NCBI RefSeq assembly: GCF_019739195.1
Contig: NZ_JAHHDS010000003.1
Coordinates: 1,550,001 to 1,614,000 of the forward strand
Direction of reading: 5' to 3'
Length of the DNA: 64,000 nucleotides
Origin: Microcella sp.
Lineage (GTDB): Bacteria; Actinomycetota; Actinomycetes; Actinomycetales; Microbacteriaceae
This document shows positions 9,334 to 19,357 of the stretch, piece by piece (within the stretch, counting starts at the first letter, position 1; the number at the start of each line of letters is the position of its first letter). Position numbers and translations under genes: made by a program. Under the pieces are notes generated by a model, which ran no database searches, had not been told where the DNA came from, and worked only from the letters and a program-made list of their open reading frames with translations.

Positions 9334-11162
9334 CTCACACCACTCACCACGTCGACGCGCGCGTCTGGGCGCCCCGGGCCATGAGCGTCGAGCTGCATCG
9401 CGAGCGCGAGGGCGAGACCCAACGGGTGCCGATGGTGCCCGACGGCGGCGGCTGGTTCGTCGCTCTGGCGGCGCTCGCCGCCGCCGACCGTTACGGCTTC
9501 GTGCTCGACGATGCGCAGCACCCCGTGCCCGATCCCCGCTCGCGGCGGCAGCCCGAGGGCGTGCATGCCCTGAGCGCGCTCGACGACCCGAGCGAGTTCT
9601 CGTGGAGCGACGACTCGTGGACAGGGCGCCAGCTCGCCGGCAGCGTGCTCTACGAACTGCACATCGGCACGTTCACGCCGCAGGGCACGTTCGATGCGGC
9701 GATCGCGCGGCTCGACCACCTCGTCGACCTCGGCGTCGACCTCATCGAGCTGCTGCCCGTCAACGGATTCAACGGCATCCACAACTGGGGCTACGACGGC
9801 GTGCTCTGGTACACCGTGCACGAGGGCTATGGCGGGCCCGAGGGCTACCGCCGCTTCGTCGACGCGTGCCACGCGCGCGGCCTCGGCGTCGTGCAAGACG
9901 TCGTCTACAACCACCTGGGGCCGAGCGGCAACTACCTGCCGCGGTTCGGCCCCTACCTGCATGAGGCGAGCGCAAACACGTGGGGCGATTCGGTCAACCT
10001 CGCCGAGCCCGAGGTGCGGCGTTTCGTGCTCGACAATCTCGCGATGTGGTTCGACGACTTCCACGTCGACGGCCTGCGGCTCGATGCCGTGCACGCTCTG
10101 GTCGACGACCCCGACGAGCACATTCTGCGCGACATGGCGATCGAGACGGATGCTCGCTCAGCGCACCTCGGGCGGCCCCTGTCGCTCATCGCCGAGAGCG
10201 ACCTCAACGACCCGCGGCTCATCCTGCCGCGCGAGGCGGGCGGCTACGGCCTCACCGCTCAGTGGAGCGACGACCACCATCACGCGATCCACACCGCCGT
10301 TTCGGGCGAGGCGGCGGGCTACTACGCCGACTTCGCGACGCGCGATGCTCTGCCCACGACCTCGATGCGCGGGTTCTTCCACGCCGGCACGTACTCGAGC
10401 TTTCGCGAACGCGAGCACGGGCATCCGATTCCCGTCGAGGTGCCCGCCTGGCGGTTCGTGACGTGCGCGCAGAACCACGACCAGATCGGCAACCGGGCCG
10501 CGGGTGATCGTCTCTCGGCGCTCGTCGATGTCGACCTGCTCGCGGTCACGGCCGTGTTGAACCTCACGAGCCCCTTCACGCCCATGCTCTTCATGGGCGA
10601 GGAGTGGGGCGCCTCGACTCCGTGGCAGTTCTTCACCTCGCACCCCGAGCCCGAGCTCGGGCGCGCGACTGCCGAAGGGCGTCTCGCCGAGTTCGTCAAG
10701 ATGGGGTGGGACGAGTCGGTCGTGCCGAACCCTCAAGACCCTGCCACCTTCGAGAGTTCGCGTCTCGACTGGACCGAGCTCGACGACGCGGGTCATGCGC
10801 GCCTGCTGGAGCTGCATCGCGAGCTCATCACCCTGCGGCGAACGACCCCCGAGCTGACCGACCCGAGCTTCGCCCACAGCTCGGCCGCCAGTGCTGGAGC
10901 CGACGCGGCCGCGACGCCCGAGTCGTTCCGCATGCTGCGGGGCCCTGGTACTCACGATGCGCGCGGCGGACTCGTCGCGGTGTGCGCGGCCTTCGCGCAC
11001 GACGCGGTGATGGAGTTCGCGCCGCCGACCGGCCTTCGTTCGTCTCCGCGTGCGCAGCTGCTGCTGTCGACGGCCGACGCTCGAGTGCACGTCGACGAGA
11101 CGACCGGAGTCGCGCAGCTCGAGCTGCCCGCCCGCTCGGCTGCCGTCGTGCGCCTGCGCTAG
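9330..11162 (+). CDS. treZ: Maltooligosyltrehalose trehalohydrolase
   Basis: A 610-residue GH13 enzyme that cleaves trehalose from maltooligosyltrehalose, the final step of the pathway. After an N-terminal beta-domain, the barrel carries DVVYNH, nucleophile D252 in [10 protein letters not shown], acid/base E289 in [11 protein letters not shown], and D384 in QNHDQIGNR. The E-S-D-x-N-D-P segment is typical of TreZ rather than of branching enzyme. GTG 9330 overlaps the treY stop. The stop TAG is interleaved with the stop of the convergent gene in one CTAG (11159-11162), so no spacer or terminator separates the two transcription units. Confidence 0.94.
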   Translation: MTHTTHHVDARVWAPRAMSVELHREREGETQRVPMVPDGGGWFVALAALAAADRYGFVLDDAQHPVPDPRSRRQPEGVHALSALDDPSEFSWSDDSWTGRQLAGSVLYELHIGTFTPQGTFDAAIARLDHLVDLGVDLIELLPVNGFNGIHNWGYDGVLWYTVHEGYGGPEGYRRFVDACHARGLGVVQDVVYNHLGPSGNYLPRFGPYLHEASANTWGDSVNLAEPEVRRFVLDNLAMWFDDFHVDGLRLDAVHALVDDPDEHILRDMAIETDARSAHLGRPLSLIAESDLNDPRLILPREAGGYGLTAQWSDDHHHAIHTAVSGEAAGYYADFATRDALPTTSMRGFFHAGTYSSFREREHGHPIPVEVPAWRFVTCAQNHDQIGNRAAGDRLSALVDVDLLAVTAVLNLTSPFTPMLFMGEEWGASTPWQFFTSHPEPELGRATAEGRLAEFVKMGWDESVVPNPQDPATFESSRLDWTELDDAGHARLLELHRELITLRRTTPELTDPSFAHSSAASAGADAAATPESFRMLRGPGTHDARGGLVAVCAAFAHDAVMEFAPPTGLRSSPRAQLLLSTADARVHVDETTGVAQLELPARSAAVVRLR

Positions 11163-11662
11163 CCGGCCTGCACGCCGCCCGCGAGGCCGATCGCGACGAG
11201 CAGCAGCACCGGAGCCAAGCCGAGCAGAATGCTCGTGCCGAGCGCGAGCGACGCGATCGCCTTGCCTCCGAGTCGGGGCGCCGCGCGCAGGGCGAGGGTC
11301 GCGGCAACGGCAGTACCGATGCCAATCGCGGCAGCGACGACGAGCGCTGCGATGATGAGGGCGATCTGCTCGACCCCGGAGATCACGATGGTGCTCGTCG
11401 CGACGAGCGTCTGCAGCACGAAGCTCAGCAGAATACCCGCAATACCGATGCGAGCGACGTGCGCCGCCCGGTTGGGGCCGGGGCGCAGGCTTCGCGCGAG
11501 GTCGGGCGTGAAGGCCGAGAACGGGTCGGGCTCGCGGTGCGGGCGACCGCGCCACTCGGCACCGTCGTACCACTGCTCGTAGCCGGGCTTCTCGAGCAAG
11601 GGCTGCCAGCCGGCGCCCGACTGATCGGGGTCGAGGTCGTCGTCGAAGGGCGCGCTGCTCAC
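11159..11662 (-). CDS. Small DUF2510-like membrane protein
   Basis: A 167-residue protein starting on GTG 11662, overlapping the stop of the upstream gene (GTGA). Residues about 14-35 contain a degenerate DUF2510 motif (G-W-Q-P-x(7)-E-Q-W-Y-D-G-A-E-W), a short extracytoplasmic/cytoplasmic module common at the N-terminus of actinobacterial membrane proteins. Three hydrophobic segments follow (about 67-95, 95-122, 135-163). Function unknown. It is probably co-transcribed with the PEP-mutase-like gene, although nothing in the sequence links their roles. Confidence 0.75.
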   Translation of the reverse strand: MSSAPFDDDLDPDQSGAGWQPLLEKPGYEQWYDGAEWRGRPHREPDPFSAFTPDLARSLRPGPNRAAHVARIGIAGILLSFVLQTLVATSTIVISGVEQIALIIAALVVAAAIGIGTAVAATLALRAAPRLGGKAIASLALGTSILLGLAPVLLLVAIGLAGGVQAG

Positions 11663-12456
11663 AACTCGTAACGGTAGCCGAGCTCGCTCGGGTAGTCGCC
11701 CCGAGCGGTGAGCTGCACCGCGGCGCTGGCAAGGTGGCTGAGGGTCAGCCCGAGAATCTGCGGGCCGAACGAGATGCGTCCGACCCCGAGCTCGGCGAGC
11801 CGGGCGAGCGGGATGTAGCCGGGATGCGCGAACAGGGCGATCGGCGCACGCACGGCGGCCACAGCATCCGCGACCTTCTCCTCCGTACTGAGGCCGAGCA
11901 TGAAGATGCTCGTGGCACCCGCATCGACGTAGGCGTTGGCGCGGTCGATCGCTTCTTCCCAGTTGTCGGGCGAGCCCGCGAGCGTGTCTGTGCGGGCGTT
12001 GATCGCGAGCGGCACTCCGGCGGCGTCGGCCGCGGCACGGGCGGCGGCGACGCGAGCGGCGGCCTCGTCGATCGGCCGTCGTTCGCTCGTCGCTCCGGCG
12101 AGCGAGTCTTCGATGTTGAGCCCGGCTGCCCCCGCCTCGATGAGCCGCGCGACGTTCTCGCGCACCCCCGCGGCATCTGCCGCGTATCCCCGCTCGAAGT
12201 CGACGCTCACGGGCAGCTCGGTCGAGGCCGTGATGCGTGCGGCGGCGCCGAGCGCCATGTCGACTGTCATGCCCTCGCCGTCGTCGACGCCCAGTGAGAA
12301 TGCGATCGAGTGACTCGCGGTCGCGAGAGCCTTCACGCCGGGAGTGCGGGCGACGATGCGGGCAGTCATGGCGTCCCACACGTTGACGACGATCAGCGGG
12401 TCGCCCGGGATGTGCAGGGCGGAGAGGGCGGCAGCTTTGTCAGCGGTAGTGGGCAT
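11659..12456 (-). CDS. Isocitrate lyase / PEP mutase superfamily enzyme
   Basis: A 265-residue alpha/beta-barrel protein of the ICL/PEPM superfamily, which makes or breaks C-C or P-C bonds of oxaloacetate-like substrates. Visible motifs are N-V-W-D-A near 25-29, the Mg-binding strand VSVDFERGY near 85, and GLNIEDS near 116. The K-K-C-G-H loop of true isocitrate lyases is absent, as in the PEP-mutase/oxaloacetate-hydrolase branch, so the substrate cannot be named. ATG 12456 is preceded by a CAGGGT -10-like box 6 nt upstream, suggesting a leaderless transcript. The stop overlaps the following membrane-protein gene by 4 nt. Confidence 0.85.
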   Translation of the reverse strand: MPTTADKAAALSALHIPGDPLIVVNVWDAMTARIVARTPGVKALATASHSIAFSLGVDDGEGMTVDMALGAAARITASTELPVSVDFERGYAADAAGVRENVARLIEAGAAGLNIEDSLAGATSERRPIDEAAARVAAARAAADAAGVPLAINARTDTLAGSPDNWEEAIDRANAYVDAGATSIFMLGLSTEEKVADAVAAVRAPIALFAHPGYIPLARLAELGVGRISFGPQILGLTLSHLASAAVQLTARGDYPSELGYRYEL

Positions 12457-12491
12457 GGCTCTACCCTGACACGACTCCGGTCACACAGAAG

Positions 12492-12518
12492 CGGGGCGAG
12501 CACATCGTGCCCACCCCG
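12492..12518 (-). terminator. Possible terminator after the histidine-rich gene
   Basis: Read on the minus strand, a hairpin with CGGGG/CCCCG arms and an inner GCAC/GTGC pairing lies about 20 nt after the stop of the 12538-12978 gene and is followed by CTTCTGTGT. The stem is interrupted and the T-tract is poor, so this is a moderate call. Confidence 0.4.
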
Positions 12519-12537
12519 TCTCTCGTGCTGCGACCGA

Positions 12538-12978
12538 TCAGCCAGCAGCCTCGGTCTTGCGCGCCGCCTTCTTGGCGGCCTTGCGCTCGGCCTTGCGTTC
12601 AGCGGTGCCGCCGTGCTCGCCGCAGTGGCCGTGACCACGACGGTGTCCACGGTGATGGCCGTGGCCGTGGCCGTGACCGTCACCGTGACCACGCCCGCGC
12701 CATCCGCCGGGGCCGCGCCCGGGCATGCCCTGGCTCTCATCCCAGCCCAGGTTTCGGGCCATGGTCTCGAGGGTCGCCATGGTCGTGGCGTAGTCCTCGT
12801 CGCTAATGCCTTCACGGGCGGTGGCGTCGAGGCCGCGGTAGTACTCGTGGGCCAGGGCGCGCTTGCGCCAGGCAGCGGCGCGCATCCAGCGGCCGGGGGT
12901 CATCGACGCGGCGTCGAACGCCTCGCGGTCGGTGGGCTCAGGGTTCGAGCCTTCTGACTTCTCAGATGAGTTATTCAT
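12538..12978 (-). CDS. Small histidine-rich, basic-tailed protein
   Basis: I do not recognise a family for this 146-residue protein. Residues 1-80 are acidic to neutral, with helices containing W31, W36, Y46-Y47 and a segment (GISDEDYATTMATLETMARNL) that resembles the C-terminal helix of MarR proteins. Residues about 95-124 are Gly/His/Arg-rich with an HGHGHGHH run and one Cys, a likely metal-binding stretch. The tail repeats A-E-R-K / A-A-K-K / A-A-R-K, like a DNA- or RNA-binding basic tail. ATG 12978 follows AAGGAGAC with 6 nt spacing. It is divergent from a MarR gene, with a 12-bp palindrome between. No signal peptide. Confidence 0.75.
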   Translation of the reverse strand: MNNSSEKSEGSNPEPTDREAFDAASMTPGRWMRAAAWRKRALAHEYYRGLDATAREGISDEDYATTMATLETMARNLGWDESQGMPGRGPGGWRGRGHGDGHGHGHGHHRGHRRGHGHCGEHGGTAERKAERKAAKKAARKTEAAG

Positions 12979-13001
12979 AGGGATGTCTCCTTCAGACAGT
13001 G

Positions 13002-13030
13002 TGTATGTCATATGACAACGAATGTCACAA
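13002..13030 (-). promoter_or_regulatory. Promoter with central palindromic operator (His-rich gene)
   Basis: On the minus strand, -35 TTGTGA (13030-13025), a 17-nt spacer and -10 CATACA (13007-13002). The perfect 12-bp palindrome TGTCATATGACA (13006-13017) occupies the spacer and touches the -10. A further TGTCA half-site lies at 13023-13027. On the plus strand the palindrome's right half can act as -35 ATGACA (13012-13017) with TATATT at 13035-13040, 17 nt apart. A MarR dimer bound here would block both directions. Confidence 0.6.
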
Positions 13031-13101
13031 TACATATATTCCCGGAGGGCGTCAACCGCCACGGTCGCCATCGAGCGCGCGATCGATGTACCGTGACATC
13101 T

Positions 13102-13632
13102 ATGGATGCTCCGCGCGATGATCTCGACCCGATCACCGCGATCGAGCGCGCCGTCAGCGAGCTGCGGCGTGCGGGCAGCCGGTCGCCGTGGAGCCGGCCG
13201 GCGGCAGACCAGAAGCACCGCGACGCGCATCAGCTCCATGACGGGCAGCACGGGCCGTTTGGGCGGAAGGGCCCGCGGCACGAGCATCCGTTCGCAAATA
13301 TGGCGCGCTACCGACTGCTCTCGACGCTCGACCGCGTGGGCGACGGTGCGAGCGTGAACGAGCTCGCCGCCGCGATCGGCGTCGATCAGCCGCGCGCGAG
13401 CCGCGTGGTCGCCGACTGCGTCGAGCGCGGTCTCGTCACGAAGCAGACCGACCTCGCGGATGCCCGCCGCAGCGTCATCGCCCTCACCGACGCCGGCCGG
13501 GCCGTGCTCGACGAGCGCCGCCGCGAACGCCGCGCCGCCGTCGAGCAGGCACTGCAGGGCTTCTCCGCCGACGAGCGCGCGCAGTTCGCCGAGATGCTCG
13601 CCCGCTTTGTCGCCGGTGGCCGCTCGACCTGA
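13102..13632 (+). CDS. MarR-family transcriptional regulator
   Basis: A 176-residue regulator with a MarR winged helix: recognition region VNELAAAIGVDQPRASRVVADCVERGLV followed by the D-A-R-R-S wing and the long C-terminal dimerisation helix. Unusually, residues about 35-65 before the first DNA-binding helix are His-rich (H-R-D-A-H-Q-L-H-D-G-Q-H, then R-H-E-H-P-F), echoing the divergent histidine-rich protein. ATG 13102 lies 7 nt after TACCGT (13089-13094), a leaderless arrangement; a second possible promoter (ATGACA/TATATT) lies farther upstream. It probably represses itself and the divergent gene through the palindrome at 13006-13017. Ligand unknown; metal is a guess. Confidence 0.88.
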   Translation: MDAPRDDLDPITAIERAVSELRRAGSRSPWSRPAADQKHRDAHQLHDGQHGPFGRKGPRHEHPFANMARYRLLSTLDRVGDGASVNELAAAIGVDQPRASRVVADCVERGLVTKQTDLADARRSVIALTDAGRAVLDERRRERRAAVEQALQGFSADERAQFAEMLARFVAGGRST

Positions 13633-13647
13633 CGGCGGTGGAAGCGC

Positions 13648-14175
13648 TCAGCCGATGAGCGCGAAGACGACCCGGGTAACCAGGTAGCCGAAGCTGATCA
13701 GCATATAGATCGCGCCCTGCAGAACGACGGTGATCGAGATGCCGAGAGCTCCATCGACTGATGCCCGCCGCCATCCCCGCGCACCGAAGAGAACCTGCAC
13801 GGTGGCTGAGACGGCCAACAACAGCATGAGGATGCCGATGATGGTGAACGCCACGGGAAGAGCGACAATCGCGAGCACACCGATGAAGGCCAGCATGAAG
13901 ATGAGCGATGACACATTGCTAGCCCGCCGAGCGATTCGGGCGTCGTGATTTGCTCCTGGCCACATACTTCGGTCGTATCCGGCGCCCAGGTAGCTCGCGC
14001 GCCGAAGTGCTCGGTGAGTGTGCTCGGTGAACGCCGTTCCATCGTGCCAGCGCTCGCGTTGAGAGTCTGAAGGGTCAGGATGCCAGCCGCGCCCGAGCAC
14101 CGCACCTCTATCGGCTGATTCGAGGGCGCGCGAACCCGGAGAGTCTTTGGGCACCGTAGGTGTGCGTTCGCTCAC
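13648..14175 (-). CDS. DUF2510-domain membrane protein
   Basis: A 175-residue protein with an N-terminal DUF2510 motif (G-W-H-P-D-P-x(6)-R-W-H-D-G-x-x-F-T) at about residues 30-50, then three hydrophobic segments at about 87-108, 108-130 and 142-172. It has no catalytic motif. The codon use is less extremely GC-rich than its neighbours. It sits between the convergent MarR gene and the upstream UMF1-type permease gene, 7 nt after that gene's stop, so the two are probably one transcript. Function unknown; DUF2510 is usually an N-terminal tag on actinobacterial membrane proteins. Confidence 0.8.
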   Translation of the reverse strand: MSERTPTVPKDSPGSRALESADRGAVLGRGWHPDPSDSQRERWHDGTAFTEHTHRALRRASYLGAGYDRSMWPGANHDARIARRASNVSSLIFMLAFIGVLAIVALPVAFTIIGILMLLLAVSATVQVLFGARGWRRASVDGALGISITVVLQGAIYMLISFGYLVTRVVFALIG

Positions 14176-14181
14176 GTCTCG

Positions 14182-15630
14182 CTACTCGGCCACGGCCACG
14201 GGCGCTTCGGGCTTCACGAACAACATCAGGATGAATCCGATCACCAGGATCACCACGATGCCGAGAACGCCCCAGAGTGTGGCGTTAGGGATGTCCAAAG
14301 CGACCGCGATCGCGATGAAACCGACCCACGCGGCGGGAGAGAGGAAGCTCGCGGCCCGACCGGTCGTCGCGTACAAGCCGAAGATCTCGCCTTCCCGGCC
14401 GGGCGGGGTGACGCGCGCAAGGAGCGAACGACTCGCCGCCTGCACCGGTCCGACGAAGGCAGTGAGCAGAAGCCCGAAGATCCAGAACACGATGACGCCA
14501 GCGGGCTCCAGGAGGAAGACCAGGATTCCCGCGATACTGAGGCCCGCCAGTGAGTACAGGATGACGCGTCGAGCGCCGAAGCGATCGTCGAGGCGGCCGG
14601 CGAAGATCGTGGAAACACCGGCGATGAGGTTGGCAGCGATGCCAAACAGGATGACCTGCTCGGCGCTGAATCCGAATGCGACGGATGCCAGAATCGCGCC
14701 GTAGGTGAAGACGCCTGCCAGCCCGTCGCGGTAGACCGCGGCGGCGAGGAGGAACCAGAAAGTCTGACGTGCGTTGCGAAACAGATCGACGATGTTCCTC
14801 ACGAGGATCCCGTACGACCGAAAGAAGCTGACTCGCTCAGCACCAGCGGCAGCGGGTGCCTCCGGTACGTTGAGGAAGATCGGAATCGCGAAGATGATCG
14901 TCCAGATCGCGCAGCACAGGGCGATCACGCGGAAGGGCAGACCGTTGTCGAGCGGAAGCCCGAAGAAGTCGAACGTCTGGGCGACGACGACGAGGATCAG
15001 CGCGAGGATGCCACCGAGATAGCCGAAACCCCAACCGAGGCCGCTGACGCGACCGATGGTGGCCGGCGTCGAGACCTGCCGCAGCATCGCGTTGTAGTTG
15101 ACTCCTGCGATCTCACCAAACACGGAGCCGGCCGCGATCAACAACGCGCCGAACCAGAAGTAGGCAGGCATCGCTTCGACGAAGAACAGGCCGAGGGTGC
15201 ACGCCACCAGCAGCCCTGTTCCGATGCCGAGCCACAGTTTGCGGTTGCCCGCCGCATCGGCACGCTGGCCGAGCACGGGCGCAATGAGGGCGATCAGGAT
15301 GCCGGCGATGAGCCCGGCGATCCCATAGTTGGCCGCGAGCGCGTCGATCGCTTGTCCGTAGCGCGGGTCCTCAGGACCAAGAGCGGCGATCTCCGGGTCG
15401 ATGAAGGCGTCAGAGGTCAGGTACAGCGCGGCGAACACGAAGGTCACAATGACCGTGTTGAAGGGCTGTGTGGCCCAGTCCCAGAACGCCCACGACCACA
15501 CCGCCTTCTTGGGTACGGCGCCGGTGGCTTCAGTGCTACCGACTGCCGCAACCGCTCCCGTGCGAGCAACGGTGGGGGGAGTGGCGGCTGATTCGTGTGC
15601 GACGTCGTTGTCGGAGGGCTTCTCAGTCAT
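14182..15630 (-). CDS. MFS permease, UMF1/Atg22-like
   Basis: A 482-residue, roughly 12-helix transporter. After a 45-residue hydrophilic N-terminus comes W-A-F-W-D-W-A-T-Q-P-F-N, the signature of the UMF1/Atg22-like branch of MFS permeases. Central charged loops and internal repeat symmetry (two six-helix halves) are visible. In this branch the bacterial substrates are mostly unknown; amino-acid or nucleoside efflux is often proposed from the yeast homologue. ATG 15630 lies 6 nt after TAGCGT (minus strand, 15642-15637), so the mRNA is probably leaderless. Followed directly by the DUF2510 gene. Confidence 0.88.
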   Translation of the reverse strand: MTEKPSDNDVAHESAATPPTVARTGAVAAVGSTEATGAVPKKAVWSWAFWDWATQPFNTVIVTFVFAALYLTSDAFIDPEIAALGPEDPRYGQAIDALAANYGIAGLIAGILIALIAPVLGQRADAAGNRKLWLGIGTGLLVACTLGLFFVEAMPAYFWFGALLIAAGSVFGEIAGVNYNAMLRQVSTPATIGRVSGLGWGFGYLGGILALILVVVAQTFDFFGLPLDNGLPFRVIALCCAIWTIIFAIPIFLNVPEAPAAAGAERVSFFRSYGILVRNIVDLFRNARQTFWFLLAAAVYRDGLAGVFTYGAILASVAFGFSAEQVILFGIAANLIAGVSTIFAGRLDDRFGARRVILYSLAGLSIAGILVFLLEPAGVIVFWIFGLLLTAFVGPVQAASRSLLARVTPPGREGEIFGLYATTGRAASFLSPAAWVGFIAIAVALDIPNATLWGVLGIVVILVIGFILMLFVKPEAPVAVAE

Positions 15631-15700
15631 GGGCTCACGCTATCCCGCAGCAGTGAACAACAGGTAGCGCGAATCGGCATCGTTTTCGCGCCGCGCATCG

Positions 15701-16519
15701 TCACCCCAGGCACGCGAACACCTCGTCGGTGAGAGCCCGGGCGTCGACGGCGAGACCACGCCGCGCGAACCACTCGGCAATGACGCGGCAATCGCGCTCG
15801 AGCAACTCAAAACCGCTCGGGTTCGAGACCACGTCGACGAGTTGTGGCAGGTCGATGACCACGATGCGCCTGTGGTGCACGAGCAGGTTGTAGGGCGACA
15901 GGTCGCCGTGCGCCCAGCCCTGGTCGGCGAACAGCAGCAGCACGCTGCGCACCTGCTCGAAGAGCCTCGCGAGCTCGGCGCGGTCGACGCGCACCTCTGC
16001 AAGTCGAGGCGCGGCGGCGCGGCAGTCGCCGATGAACTCGAGCAGCAGCTCGGTGCCGAGCACCTGCACCGGGTACGGAACCGGTGCGCCGAGCATCCAC
16101 AGGCGGCTGAGCGCGTCGAATTCTGCGGCTGCCCAGACGCCGGCCTGCACCTGGCGCCCGTAGCGGGATCCGCGCTCGACCGCTCGAGTGTCGCGCGACC
16201 GCCGCAGCCGGCGGCCCTCGGTGTACTGCGACGAGCGATGGAAATCACGATGGTCGGGGTCGCGGTAGCGCTTCGCGGCGAGCACCACGCGATCGCCGCC
16301 CGCAACACCGCGCTCGATCAGATGCACATCTGCTTCTTTGCCGGTCTTGAGAACGCCGAGCTCCGTATCCCAGGCGGCGGATGCGGTGATCACCCAGTCG
16401 GGGCGCGGTGCGGGCCCGCGTTGCGTCGGTGTGGTGAGGGGCCAGGTCGACCATCGCTGGTCGGACCCGGGCTCGTCGGGGAGCGCAGAGAAGGAATGGT
16501 GCAGGTCGAAAGAGGTCAC
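15701..16519 (-). CDS. RIO-family protein kinase
   Basis: A 272-residue RIO1-like Ser/Thr kinase/ATPase. The nucleotide loop is L-K-T-G-K-E-A-D-V-H-L (57-67), the ATP lysine K83 in A-A-K-R-Y-R, the catalytic loop H204-G-D206-L-S-P-Y-N211, and the metal aspartate D223 in V-I-D-L-P-Q. RIO kinases lack a normal activation loop, as here. Eukaryotic and archaeal members act in small-subunit ribosome maturation; bacterial roles are poorly known. GTG 16519 has CGGAG 7 nt upstream, but that site is paired in a hairpin and preceded by an 18-codon leader ORF, suggesting translational control. Divergent from dnaK. Confidence 0.9.
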   Translation of the reverse strand: MTSFDLHHSFSALPDEPGSDQRWSTWPLTTPTQRGPAPRPDWVITASAAWDTELGVLKTGKEADVHLIERGVAGGDRVVLAAKRYRDPDHRDFHRSSQYTEGRRLRRSRDTRAVERGSRYGRQVQAGVWAAAEFDALSRLWMLGAPVPYPVQVLGTELLLEFIGDCRAAAPRLAEVRVDRAELARLFEQVRSVLLLFADQGWAHGDLSPYNLLVHHRRIVVIDLPQLVDVVSNPSGFELLERDCRVIAEWFARRGLAVDARALTDEVFACLG

Positions 16520-16526
16520 GAGAGAA

Positions 16527-16541
16527 CTCCGAATGCCGGAG
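16527..16541 (-). promoter_or_regulatory. Hairpin that hides the RIO kinase ribosome-binding site
   Basis: On the minus strand CTCCG (16541-16537), loop GCATT, CGGAG (16531-16527). The second arm is the only Shine-Dalgarno-like sequence for the GTG at 16519. A ribosome stalled or terminating on the leader ORF just upstream (stop at 16567-16565) could change whether this stem forms. Confidence 0.45.
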
Positions 16542-16564
16542 GCCGCCGCGCTGAGAGAGAAGGT

Positions 16565-16621
16565 CTAGACGAGAGCGGCCCGAATGGTCGAGGGGTATGC
16601 GCGCAGGCTGACGACAGTCAT
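16565..16621 (-). CDS. Putative 18-aa leader peptide upstream of RIO kinase
   Basis: An 18-codon ORF encoding MTVVSLRAYPSTIRAALV, with an unusually strong Shine-Dalgarno (GAGAGGAG, 6-7 nt before ATG 16621) in a genome where many starts have none. It ends 45 nt before the RIO kinase GTG, just upstream of a hairpin that pairs with that gene's ribosome-binding site. The arrangement is that of a regulatory leader peptide. It is too short to judge coding potential, and I know no named family for it. Confidence 0.5.
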   Translation of the reverse strand: MTVVSLRAYPSTIRAALV

Positions 16622-16690
16622 GGCGTGCTCCTCTCTCGACGGGGCTGTTCTCGATGGCGCGAAGCGCTGGTGCGCGATCCGACTACCGCC

Positions 16691-16720
16691 ACGCTAGCCC
16701 CGCGCGGCAGCCTCGGACAA
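16691..16720 (-). promoter_or_regulatory. Promoter of leader peptide-RIO kinase unit
   Basis: Minus strand -35 TTGTCC (16720-16715), 18-nt spacer, -10 TAGCGT (16696-16691). Predicted transcription start near 16684 gives a leader of about 60 nt before the 18-aa ORF. The -35 is only 14 bp from HAIR1 of the divergent dnaK promoter. Confidence 0.5.
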
Positions 16721-16733
16721 GAGCTACCTGAGA

Positions 16734-16754
16734 ATTGAGCCAGTGCCGCTCAAG
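16734..16754. promoter_or_regulatory. HAIR1, HspR operator upstream of dnaK promoter
   Basis: ATTGAGC-N7-GCTCAAG, matching the HspR-associated inverted repeat CTTGAGT-N7-ACTCAAG at 11 of 14 positions and itself nearly symmetrical. It lies upstream of the dnaK -35, between the dnaK and RIO-kinase promoters. HspR is encoded in the same operon (20347-20772). Confidence 0.8.
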
Positions 16755-16769
16755 TTTGTGCCTCTCGAC

Positions 16770-16796
16770 TTGACAGCGAGCATCCGGAAATCCAAA

Positions 16797-16798
<2 letters not shown>
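16770..16798 (+). promoter_or_regulatory. dnaK promoter
   Basis: A perfect -35 TTGACA (16770-16775), 17-nt spacer, -10-like CAAACT (16793-16798). It is sandwiched between two HAIR sites; HAIR2 starts inside the -10. Predicted start near 16805. Confidence 0.7.
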
Positions 16799-18724
<1,926 letters not shown>

Positions 18725-18726
18725 TC

Positions 18727-19350
18727 ATGGCGCCGAAGAAGCGCGACGACGAGAACGACGCGAACCTCGAGCCGATCGACGAATCGACCGAGCCTCTCGC
18801 CGAGGACGGCGCGGTGACCGATGCAGAAGAGATCGACGAACTCTTTGCGGCGGAAGACGCCGACGTCGAGGTGTCGGAGTCGGGGAACACTCTTGACGCC
18901 GACATCGACCACATCCTCAGCGAGGCCGGGCAGCGCGAGATCGAGGAGTACCGCGATCGCGCCGCCCGCGCCGAGGCCGAGCTCGCCAACTTTCGCACGC
19001 GCGTCGAGCGCGACCGCGCCGCGAACCGCGAAGCGGTCATTGCCGACGTGATCCGTTCGCTGCTGCCCGCGATCGACGACCTCGATCGCGCGGCCGCGCA
19101 CGGCGACCTCGAGGGCAGCCCCCTCGAGCTCGTGGCGCAGAAGCTGCGGGCGGCGCTCGAGCGCTACGGTCTGCGCTCAGTCGGCGTCGTGGGCGAGCCC
19201 TTCGACCCGGCGGTGCACGAAGCGATCGTGCAGCTGCCGAGTGCTGACGTCACCGAGAACACCGTGGCTGACGTGATCGAGGGCGGCTACGCCCTCGGCG
19301 ACCGCCTCGTGCGGCCCGCCAAGGTCGCTGTCTCGGTTCCGCAGGGGTAG
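18727..19350 (+). CDS. grpE: Nucleotide exchange factor GrpE
   Basis: A 207-residue GrpE. The first 65 residues are acidic and disordered, then a long dimerising helix (about 70-110, with E-E-Y-R-D-R-A-A-R-A-E-A-E-L-A-N-F), then the four-helix and beta-wing domain with the conserved G-V-x(4)-P-F-D-P-x-x-H-E-A block near 150-165. It exchanges ADP for ATP on DnaK. The start ATG is 2 nt after the dnaK stop and dnaJ begins 7 nt after its own stop, which fits one polycistronic mRNA. Confidence 0.98.
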   Translation: MAPKKRDDENDANLEPIDESTEPLAEDGAVTDAEEIDELFAAEDADVEVSESGNTLDADIDHILSEAGQREIEEYRDRAARAEAELANFRTRVERDRAANREAVIADVIRSLLPAIDDLDRAAAHGDLEGSPLELVAQKLRAALERYGLRSVGVVGEPFDPAVHEAIVQLPSADVTENTVADVIEGGYALGDRLVRPAKVAVSVPQG

Positions 19351-19357
19351 GTGAGGC

